Assembly: GCF_905212195.1 (NCBI RefSeq)
Contig: NZ_CAJMDQ010000005.1
Coordinates: forward strand, 1-54,041
Direction: 5' to 3'
DNA length: 54,041 nt
DNA from: an uncultured Anaerotignum sp.
GTDB taxonomy: Bacteria > Bacillota > Clostridia > Lachnospirales > Anaerotignaceae
A program made the translations under genes and the position numbers. Each line of letters opens with the position of its first letter. The first letter of the stretch is position 1. The notes under the pieces were generated by a model that worked only from the letters and a program-made list of their open reading frames with translations, did no database searches and had not been told where the DNA came from. Positions 48,628 to 54,041 of the stretch are shown in pieces.

Positions 48628-48798
48628 TTACATCTGTTTACGCACGGTGCGGTACTCATCCTCCAGACGATAATATGGACAATTCTGGAAGCCGTCACGC
48701 AAAAAACGCTCCATTTCGTCCTCATCCAGATTTACGTCGCAAAAATATTCTTCGTATTCCTCGTCGTACTGATAATACATACAGCTTTCACATTGCAT
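48628..48798 (-). CDS. Small four-cysteine protein (DUF6472-like)
   Basis: A 56-residue acidic protein with Cys3, Cys6, Cys20 and Cys40 in a C-x2-C ... C ... C layout and many Tyr/Glu, likely a mini zinc or Fe-S protein. It starts MQCESCMYYQYDEEYEEYFC and ends YRLEDEYRTVRKQM, the pattern I recall for DUF6472 in clostridia. ATG 48798 with GGAGAG 6-7 bp upstream is chosen. It is 16 bp downstream of guaD on the same strand, so it may be co-transcribed and under the same riboswitch. Confidence 0.75.
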   Translation of the reverse strand: MQCESCMYYQYDEEYEEYFCDVNLDEDEMERFLRDGFQNCPYYRLEDEYRTVRKQM

Positions 48799-48814
48799 GG
48801 CACTCTCTCCTTTT

Positions 48815-50092
48815 TTAGAACAACTGTCTGCCTGCCACAAATTTATGAAGGACTTCGCTGTCCTCTGTCAGATAAATGACACGTTCCAGACGCTGGGCAA
48901 TGTCATATTCCCCGGGGTTGTCATAACGGCTGTCATCCAGCACAAAAGCGTCGAATTCATAACCTTCCGCAAAGGAACCCACTTTTCCGAAGAACGCACC
49001 GCCGCCCAGTGTTGCCAGATAGAACACTTCGGGGATGGTAAGGGGCGCCAGAGATTCATCCACCAGACGCCAACGCAGTTTGGAAACACGGATAGCTTCT
49101 GCCATGGCAAAGAAAATGGAACATCTTGTGCCGCCTGCGATGTCGCTGCCCAGACCCATGGGGATGCCTTCTGTCAGGTAACGGCGAGCAGGAGCAATGC
49201 CGGAAGCCAGATTGGTGTTGGATTCGGGGCAATGGGCAATGAACACACCTCTTTCTTTCATCAGACGGATTTCGTCGTCACTGCTCAGGACGCAGTGGGC
49301 CATGATGGTGGGGCAATTTTCCCCGCCGAACAGACCGAAACTGTCGTAAGCGTCGCCATAGTGTTTGGATTTGGGGAACAGTTCCTGTACCCAAGCCACT
49401 TCCCCTCTGTTTTCGGACAGATGGGACTGTACAGGCAGGTGATGCTGTTTCTGAATATCACCCAGTTTTTCCAGCAGTTCGTCTGTGCAGGAAGGCAGGA
49501 ACCGAGGTGTCAGAATGGGTTTGACATGAGGGTATTTTCCTGCCAAATCTGCCAGCCACTGAATGGTTTCCGCAGCGGATTCTTCTGTGGTTTCTCTCAA
49601 AATGTCAGGGCTGTGGCGGTCCATATTGACTTTCCCGACCATAGCGCACAGACCCGCTTCTTCCAGCAGTTCCATGAGCACTTCTGTGGACTGACGATGG
49701 ATGGTGCCGAAGATACAGCCTCTGGTGTTAGGGCCTTTTCTCATTTCTTCCACAAAACGAGCGTAATTCTTTCTGGCAAAATCTGTGTCTACGTATTTTG
49801 CTTCCTGCGGGAATGTGTGAGTGTCCAGCCATTCCAGCAGTTCCAAGTCCATGCCCAGCGCGCGGAAACGATACTGGGGGGCGTGAACATGCAGGTCTGT
49901 AAAACCGGGCATAATCAGCTTCCCTGTGTAATCCAGCAGAGGGAAATCCTGATATTTTTCGGGCAACTTGGCGAACACACCGGCAGAAACGCCGTTTTCG
50001 CAGACCAGATACCCGTCTTTGCAGGTTTCCAGTGTATTTTTATCTTTACTATAGCAAATATCGCCTTTGCAGACAAAGTTTTTCTGAACCAT
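48815..50092 (-). CDS. guaD: Guanine deaminase
   Basis: A 425-residue amidohydrolase that converts guanine to xanthine. Metal motif PGFTDLHVHAPQY (His pair about 68-70), GMDLELLEWLDTHTFPQEAK typical of GuaD, catalytic QSHLSENRGE and HCPESNTNLASG, and metal Asp in GLGSDIAGG. RBS AAGGAGG precedes the ATG. A purine-riboswitch aptamer and terminator lie in its leader (50118-50234), so expression is set by a purine. Promoter at 50248-50277. Confidence 0.93.
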   Translation of the reverse strand: MVQKNFVCKGDICYSKDKNTLETCKDGYLVCENGVSAGVFAKLPEKYQDFPLLDYTGKLIMPGFTDLHVHAPQYRFRALGMDLELLEWLDTHTFPQEAKYVDTDFARKNYARFVEEMRKGPNTRGCIFGTIHRQSTEVLMELLEEAGLCAMVGKVNMDRHSPDILRETTEESAAETIQWLADLAGKYPHVKPILTPRFLPSCTDELLEKLGDIQKQHHLPVQSHLSENRGEVAWVQELFPKSKHYGDAYDSFGLFGGENCPTIMAHCVLSSDDEIRLMKERGVFIAHCPESNTNLASGIAPARRYLTEGIPMGLGSDIAGGTRCSIFFAMAEAIRVSKLRWRLVDESLAPLTIPEVFYLATLGGGAFFGKVGSFAEGYEFDAFVLDDSRYDNPGEYDIAQRLERVIYLTEDSEVLHKFVAGRQLF

Positions 50093-50117
50093 TTGAAATC
50101 CTCCTTAAAATCTCCAT

Positions 50118-50163
50118 AAAAAAATACCGCCTACATCTGCGGATACAAATTCCCCAGATGCGG
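50118..50163 (-). terminator. Riboswitch-controlled terminator in guaD leader
   Basis: Minus strand: 5' arm CCGCATCTG, 3' arm CAGATGTAGGCGG, then TATTTTTTT. The upstream segment TTTCCC can pair with GGGGAA in the loop side to form an alternative (antiterminator) stem that competes with both this hairpin and the aptamer P1. Confidence 0.75.
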
Positions 50164-50234
50164 GAAACTCATAGCGCGGTTGTTTACGGTAACCGGTAGA
50201 AACATCCAACCTATTATGGACCTATATGGGTTTC
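50164..50234 (-). promoter_or_regulatory. Purine riboswitch aptamer (divergent, guanine-class pocket)
   Basis: Minus strand: P1 arms GAAACCCATA (50234-50225) and TATGAGTTTC (50173-50164); J2/3 with the conserved GTTTCTAC; P3 CGGTT/AACCG capped by loop CCGTAAA; P2 loop with GG to kiss it. J3/1 ends in C before TATG, i.e. a C at the specificity position, as in guanine aptamers. Departures from the textbook aptamer: P2 is short and weak, J1/2 is shortened and J3/1 has an extra base. Confidence 0.8.
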
Positions 50235-50247
50235 ATTTCCGTTTAGC

Positions 50248-50277
50248 AGTATACGCCGAAACTACAGCAGTTGTCAA
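50248..50277 (-). promoter_or_regulatory. sigma-A promoter of guaD
   Basis: Minus strand: TTGACA (50277-50272), 18-bp spacer, TATACT (50253-50248); start near 50241, a few bases before the aptamer. Confidence 0.85.
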
Positions 50278-50302
50278 TGATTTTCGGCAGTAAAAATCAG
50301 AC

Positions 50303-50336
50303 AAAAAAAGAAGTCTTACATATCGTAAGACTTCTC
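50303..50336 (-). terminator. Terminator of tRNA-Arg
   Basis: Minus strand: AGAAGTCTTAC-gatat-GTAAGACTTCT followed by TTTTTT, directly after the tRNA. Confidence 0.92.
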
Positions 50337-50338
50337 TC

Positions 50339-50411
50339 TGCACTCTACAGGATTCGAACCTGCGGCCTTTCGGTCCGGAGCCGAACGCTCTATCCCCTGA
50401 GCTAAGAGTGC
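50339..50411 (-). tRNA. tRNA-Arg (anticodon CCG)
   Basis: Minus strand, 73 nt. Acceptor stem GCACTCT/AGAGTGC with discriminator A; D-arm TAGCTCAGGGGATAGAGC; anticodon stem TTCGG/CCGAA with loop CTCCGGA, giving anticodon CCG for CGG codons; T-arm GCAGGTTCGAATCCTGT. The CCA end is not encoded. A terminator follows at once. Confidence 0.96.
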
Positions 50412-50450
50412 AAACCGTAATCCTTATTTTACAAGAAAACAGGCGGTCTG

Positions 50451-50786
50451 TCAAATTTTCTTTTCGCCTTTTTCCAAAAAACTTCGACACATCTTCGGGG
50501 AAGATTCCGCTTGCCGCAGGAGGCGCAAAAACTCCGCCACCGTCAGTTTTTCCCATAGTTTATCGGCAGGAGGATAGAACTTTTCCGACCGCCCCAGAAG
50601 AAAATCCGTGGAAACGTCGAAATAATCCGCCAGTTTCAGCAAATCATCAAAAGAAGGCTGATTCCTGCCGGATTCGTAATTTGCAACGGCTGTATGATTG
50701 TAATGGAGGTACTGCCCCAAAGCCTCCTGTGTGATGCCCTTTTCTTTGCGGAGCTGACGCAGACGCTGGGGAAATTTGTTTCGCAT
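50451..50786 (-). CDS. XRE family transcriptional regulator
   Basis: A 111-residue regulator with an N-terminal HTH_3 domain (about 5-60): RLRQLRKEKGITQEALGQYL, YNHTAVANYESGRNQPSFDD, LLKLADYFDVSTDFLLGR. The C-terminal 45 residues are helical and basic, of no known type. ATG 50786 is chosen (GGGGG 9 bp upstream); the frame extends 14 codons further through the promoter region. Divergent from a second XRE gene over 133 bp that hold a repeated operator-like word. Confidence 0.9.
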   Translation of the reverse strand: MRNKFPQRLRQLRKEKGITQEALGQYLHYNHTAVANYESGRNQPSFDDLLKLADYFDVSTDFLLGRSEKFYPPADKLWEKLTVAEFLRLLRQAESSPKMCRSFLEKGEKKI

Positions 50787-50819
50787 GGACAATGCCCCCT
50801 TTGCATATGTATTTCCTTT

Positions 50820-50848
50820 ATTATACACATTTAAAAACCATATATCAA
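50820..50848 (-). promoter_or_regulatory. sigma-A promoter of XRE gene 50451-50786
   Basis: Minus strand: TTGATA (50848-50843), 17-bp spacer, TATAAT (50825-50820). Confidence 0.75.
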
Positions 50849-50864
50849 ACAGAAATACACATTT
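50823..50864. promoter_or_regulatory. Direct repeat ATACACATTT, likely XRE operator
   Basis: ATACACATTT occurs at 50823-50832 and again at 50855-50864, exactly 32 bp apart (three helical turns). The first overlaps the -10 of the minus-strand promoter, the second lies upstream of its -35, a layout suited to repression by a looping or cooperative dimer pair. Confidence 0.55.
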
Positions 50865-50894
50865 ATTACTAATATGTCGTTTTAGCGGAAACCC

Positions 50895-50900
50895 TATAAT
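50895..50900 (+). promoter_or_regulatory. -10 element of XRE gene 50920-51243
   Basis: TATAAT 20 bp before the ATG; no good -35. The transcript would start near the RBS (AGGTGAT, 50908-50914), giving an almost leaderless mRNA. Confidence 0.5.
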
Positions 50901-50919
50901 GAAAAATAGGTGATGAAAA

Positions 50920-51243
50920 ATGTATTCTGAAGATTACGAAAAGTATTTTTACGAAAGGCTTTCCAAACTTCGTAGCCAAAAAAATGTTTCCGCGAGGGAC
51001 ATGAGCCTTTCGATTGGACAGAGTGAAAACTATATCAACAGCATTGAAAACAAGAGAATGCTCCCCTCTATGATGGGATTTTTCTATATTTGCGAATATT
51101 TTGGCATCCATCCAAAGGAATTCTTTGACGAGCAGCTGGAAAACCCCGGCATCTCCAAAGAACTCATGGAAAAATTCCAGAAACTGACGCCGGAACAATC
51201 CCAACACATCCTCGCCATCATGGACGACATTCTGGAGCGTTGA
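50920..51243 (+). CDS. XRE family transcriptional regulator
   Basis: A 107-residue regulator: HTH_3 domain (about 12-70) with LSKLRSQKNVSARDMSLSIG, QSENYINSIENKRMLPSMMG and FYICEYFGIHPKEFFDEQLE, then a short helical tail (LMEKFQKLTPEQSQHILAIM). This type, with a C-terminal 'L-T-x-E-Q' helix, is common as a chromosomal SinR/SlrR-like or phage-like regulator in clostridia. Divergent from the other XRE gene. Terminator at 51262-51300. Target unknown. Confidence 0.9.
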   Translation: MYSEDYEKYFYERLSKLRSQKNVSARDMSLSIGQSENYINSIENKRMLPSMMGFFYICEYFGIHPKEFFDEQLENPGISKELMEKFQKLTPEQSQHILAIMDDILER

Positions 51244-51261
51244 TATGCTTTTGTGAAAAAC

Positions 51262-51300
51262 AAAAAGTCGGAACTTTATCATAAAAGTTCCGACTTTTTT
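51262..51300. terminator. Bidirectional terminator (XRE gene / glgP)
   Basis: Perfect arms AAAAAGTCGGAACTTT and AAAGTTCCGACTTTTTT between convergent genes. Confidence 0.92.
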
Positions 51301-51325
51301 ATTTGCTATGAAATCTATTTTTCAA

Positions 51326-53773
51326 TCAATCTTCAATATGCAGGGGTTTCAAATCCCAGATTTCTTCCGCATACTGGCGAATGGTTCTGTCACTGGAGAA
51401 CTTACCGCTCTTCGCCACGTTGACGATTGCCATTTTCGCCCATTTTGTCTGGTCGCGATATGCTCTGTCAATATCCCACTGGGCTCTTGCGTAATCTGCA
51501 TAGTCTTCCAGTACGAAATATTCGTCTGCTCTGCCGCCGCAGCCGTTGAGCAGTGCGTCGTAGAGTTCACGGAACAGGTCTGTGTTCTGGTCGAATGTAC
51601 CGTCGATAAGGCTAGTCAATGCCATACGCACTTCCTGATTCATGTTGTAAATAAACCAAGGGTCATAGTGGTCGTGATATTTTGCCTGTACTTCTTCAGC
51701 AGACATACCAAAGATAAAGATATTGTCTTTGCCTACTTCTTCGTAGATTTCCACGTTTGCGCCGTCCATGGTACCAACGGTCAGAGCGCCGTTGAGCATG
51801 AATTTCATGTTACCAGTACCGGATGCTTCTTTACCGGCTGTGGAAATCTGTTCGCTGACATCAGCCGCAGGAATCAGGCGTTCTGCCAGAGATACGCGGT
51901 AGTTTTCCATGAATACCACTTTGATTTTGCCTTCGATGGTAGGGTCGTTGTTAACTACATCAGCAACAGCGTTGATAAGCTTGATAATCAGTTTTGCACG
52001 GCGATAGCCTGCCGCTGCTTTGGCACCGAAAATGAATGTACGAGGCACCATATCCATGCCGGGGTTCATTTTCAGCTGGTTATACAGCCCAATGATATGC
52101 AGCACGTTCAGCAGCTGGCGTTTGTATTCGTGCAGACGTTTTACCTGAATATCAAAGATGGAATCGGGGTTGATGTCGATGCCCTTTGTTTCTTTGATAT
52201 ACTTCGCCAGGGCAACTTTGTTTTCTTTCTTGATTTCCATGAAACGACGGCGGAAGTTTTCATCTTCTGCGTAAGGCAGGAGTTTTTCCAGCTCTGTCAA
52301 TTCTGTAATCCAGTCATCGCCAATGGTTTCGGAGATGAGCCCTGCCAGACCATGGTTGGCGTGGAGGAGCCATCTTCTCTGGGTGATACCATTTGTTTTA
52401 TTATTGAATTTTTCAGGATAAAGTTCATAGAAGTCCTTCAGTTCCTGATGTTTCAGAATTTCTGTATGCAACGCCGCAACGCCGTTTACGGAATGGCTGC
52501 CCACGATGGCAAGGTATGCCATACGAATCTGACCGTCGGCAATGATTGCCATACGACGGAGTTTTTCAGGGTCCATGCCATATTTTGCCTGCAGTTCCAG
52601 ACAATAGCGGCGGTTGATTTCTTCCACAATCTGATAGATACGAGGCAGCAGACGGCTGAACAGTTCCATGGGCCATTTTTCCAGAGCTTCCGCCATAATG
52701 GTATGGTTGGTGTAAGCGCATACCTTTCTGGTGATTTCCCAAGCGTCATCCCAAGGCACATCGTTTTCGTCCACCAGCACACGCATCAATTCCGCAACTG
52801 CTACAGTAGGATGGGTGTCGTTCAGCTGGAACGCCACTTTGTCAGGCAGTTCGTGGAAATTGGTGTGATGTTTTTTGAAACGTTCCACAACACGCTGTAC
52901 TGTTGCGGAAATGAAGAAATACTGCTGACGCAGACGCAGTTCTTTCCCCTGGATGTGTTCATCGGCAGGGTACAGCACGTCTGTCATGGTGCTTGCCAGC
53001 AATTCTTCTTCGGCTGCTTTCTGGTAATTGCCTTCGTTGAAGAATTTCAAGTCCAGTTTATTCTTCGCCCGTGCTTCCCACAGACGCAGTGTATTTACGG
53101 TGTTATTGCCATAGCCGATAACGGGATAGTCATAAGGCACAGCGATAACAGACTGATAATTTTCCTGTACAAAACGGTATTCTCCGTTGCCTTTGGGCAC
53201 AGCGCGCACATTGCCGCCGAATTTAACTTCTACAGCGTATTCATTTCTCTTAATGCCCCAAGGGTCGCCGTTTTCCAGCCAGTTATCGGGCGCTTCCACC
53301 TGATAACCGTTTTCAATTTTCTGTTCAAAAATACCGTAGTGGTAGCGGATACCGCAGCCGTAAGCAGGCAGCTGCAATGTGGACAGGGAATCCAGGAAAC
53401 ATGCAGCCAGACGCCCCAGACCGCCGTTGCCCAGACCCGGGTCAGGTTCCGCGTCCTCTACCATATTGTAATCAATGCCAAGTTCTTCCAGAACTTCTTT
53501 GACCTCATCATACATTTCCAGATTGATAAGGCTATTGCCGAAAAAGCGGCCCATCAAAAATTCCATGGACAGGTAGTAAACCACCTTCACGTCTTTTTCG
53601 TAATATTCATCGTGTGTTTTCATCCATTTGTCGGTGATAACGTCGCGAATTGCAAACACGGCAGCCTGGTAAACTTCCTCGGCAGAGGCTGCTTCCAATG
53701 TTTTGCGGTACAAAGTTTTGACGTTTTCCCGAATCATTTTTTTCAATGTTTCTTTATCCAATAACTGACTCAT
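51326..53773 (-). CDS. glgP: Glycogen/starch alpha-glucan phosphorylase
   Basis: An 815-residue GT35 phosphorylase releasing glucose-1-phosphate from glycogen. Visible: LGNGGLGRLAACFLDSLSTL (about 115-134), PTVAVAELMRVLVDE, and the PLP-lysine region TAGKEASGTGNMKFMLNGAL followed by VGTMDGANVEI. Length is normal. It stands alone here, without glgA, glgB or glgC next to it, under the promoter at 53854-53883. Product feeds glycolysis through phosphoglucomutase and Pgi. Confidence 0.97.
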   Translation of the reverse strand: MSQLLDKETLKKMIRENVKTLYRKTLEAASAEEVYQAAVFAIRDVITDKWMKTHDEYYEKDVKVVYYLSMEFLMGRFFGNSLINLEMYDEVKEVLEELGIDYNMVEDAEPDPGLGNGGLGRLAACFLDSLSTLQLPAYGCGIRYHYGIFEQKIENGYQVEAPDNWLENGDPWGIKRNEYAVEVKFGGNVRAVPKGNGEYRFVQENYQSVIAVPYDYPVIGYGNNTVNTLRLWEARAKNKLDLKFFNEGNYQKAAEEELLASTMTDVLYPADEHIQGKELRLRQQYFFISATVQRVVERFKKHHTNFHELPDKVAFQLNDTHPTVAVAELMRVLVDENDVPWDDAWEITRKVCAYTNHTIMAEALEKWPMELFSRLLPRIYQIVEEINRRYCLELQAKYGMDPEKLRRMAIIADGQIRMAYLAIVGSHSVNGVAALHTEILKHQELKDFYELYPEKFNNKTNGITQRRWLLHANHGLAGLISETIGDDWITELTELEKLLPYAEDENFRRRFMEIKKENKVALAKYIKETKGIDINPDSIFDIQVKRLHEYKRQLLNVLHIIGLYNQLKMNPGMDMVPRTFIFGAKAAAGYRRAKLIIKLINAVADVVNNDPTIEGKIKVVFMENYRVSLAERLIPAADVSEQISTAGKEASGTGNMKFMLNGALTVGTMDGANVEIYEEVGKDNIFIFGMSAEEVQAKYHDHYDPWFIYNMNQEVRMALTSLIDGTFDQNTDLFRELYDALLNGCGGRADEYFVLEDYADYARAQWDIDRAYRDQTKWAKMAIVNVAKSGKFSSDRTIRQYAEEIWDLKPLHIED

Positions 53774-53853
53774 AAAAAACCCCCAATAATGTGTACTGAG
53801 AACTGCTCAGGCTTTTTCGCCCACCGATTGTATTTTTTGCAGTCCCGTATTCC

Positions 53854-53883
53854 ACTATACCACAAAAATGCCAGAAAATGCAA
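53854..53883 (-). promoter_or_regulatory. sigma-A promoter of glgP
   Basis: Minus strand: TTGCAT (53883-53878), 18-bp spacer, TATAGT (53859-53854), 81 bp upstream of the ATG. Confidence 0.65.
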
Positions 53884-53914
53884 TTATTCCCCGGGATTTC
53901 CTGTAAAATCCGGG

Positions 53915-54041
53915 TTAAATATGCAGAAAATCCAACCACACCCCCAGCCAGAAACCCAAAAGTCCGCCGGCAGCACGCAGCAGGAACTGTTTTTCTCCCA
54001 CTTCTTCCGGCAAAACGGAGCCGCAAACCAGATACAGACAG
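53915..54041 (-). CDS. C-terminal end of a membrane protein (truncated by window edge)
   Basis: The last 41 codons of a minus-strand gene that continues beyond the window. The frame reads a hydrophobic stretch, a short charged loop (LPEEVGEKQFLLRAAG) and a final membrane helix GLLGFWLGVWLDFLHI before TAA. Chosen over the other frame because of this membrane-protein pattern. Family not recognisable. Confidence 0.6.
   Translation of the reverse strand, partial: CLYLVCGSVLPEEVGEKQFLLRAAGGLLGFWLGVWLDFLHI

Noticed and set aside
51308..53764. 818-codon plus-strand open frame antisense to glgP
   Set aside because: Same reason; glgP on the minus strand is unmistakable and the antisense product has no protein-like pattern.
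1..54041. CRISPR arrays, rRNA, phage or IS elements, biosynthetic or defence islands
   Set aside because: No regularly spaced repeats, no transposase or integrase frames with motifs, no rRNA words and no defence-type genes were seen on either strand.

Overview
The window looks like chromosomal DNA of a spore-forming, anaerobic Gram-positive bacterium of the class Clostridia, probably Lachnospirales (an Anaerotignum-like organism is my best guess; that is inference). The reasons are a clear spo0A, a SipL-like SPOCS/LysM spore-coat protein behind a sigma-E-like promoter, a WalRK-YycH-YycI locus, RicT (PSP1), DarA, a 1435-residue 2-hydroxyacyl-CoA dehydratase activase fusion, strong AGGAGG ribosome sites and many U-tailed terminators. 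No phage, insertion sequence, rRNA or CRISPR array was seen. Most genes are on the minus strand.

Layout. 1-3.7 kb: a truncated tRNA-Leu, a split lysine exporter (LysO), threonine aldolase and an ABC-F ATPase in one minus-strand run. 3.8-6.8 kb: a lipoprotein and a MoxR/DUF58 pair. 7.1-9.4 kb (plus): AI-2E-type permease and CPBP protease. 9.5-11.8 kb: a PadR regulator coupled to a SEDS (FtsW/RodA-like) protein with a HAAS-type N-terminus, and a small unknown gene. 11.9-16.2 kb: TrmB, an unknown spore-former-type protein, a CYTH protein, DJ-1, and a divergent pair of unknown genes. 16.2-16.6 kb: a compact type I toxin-antitoxin candidate with a 26-codon holin-like toxin, an SD-masking hairpin and a convergent RNA. 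16.6-21.8 kb: spo0A, a CsoR-type sensor with a DMT transporter, RsmA, a small export protein and an RpiR regulator. 21.8-24.5 kb: a Nif11-like small protein and feoAB. 24.5-30 kb: the wal locus, whose downstream half has its own promoter carrying four hexamers at 11-bp period. 30.2-32.3 kb: tandem paralogous envelope proteins. 32.4-40 kb: Pgi, a G5/LysM protein, and TetR plus the dehydratase-activase fusion. 40.3-46 kb: TraX, an unknown membrane protein and the conserved tmk-darA-holB-ricT-trmN6-rsmI operon. 46-50.4 kb: the SipL-like protein, LepB, a Cys-rich mini-protein, and guanine deaminase behind a divergent purine riboswitch, then tRNA-Arg(CCG). 50.4-54 kb: two divergent XRE regulators, glycogen phosphorylase and the tail of a membrane protein.

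The genes serve envelope homeostasis (WalRK, SEDS, LysM/G5), sporulation (Spo0A, SipL), RNA modification and translation (TrmB, RsmA, RsmI, TrmN6, ABC-F), carbon storage and glycolysis (GlgP, Pgi) and metal or purine handling (FeoAB, CsoR, GuaD). The strongest candidates for less-described biology are the 16.3-16.5 kb toxin locus, the riboswitch at 50.1-50.2 kb, the hexamer array at 27.4 kb, and the PadR/SEDS pair. All functional calls come from reading the sequence; no database search was run.
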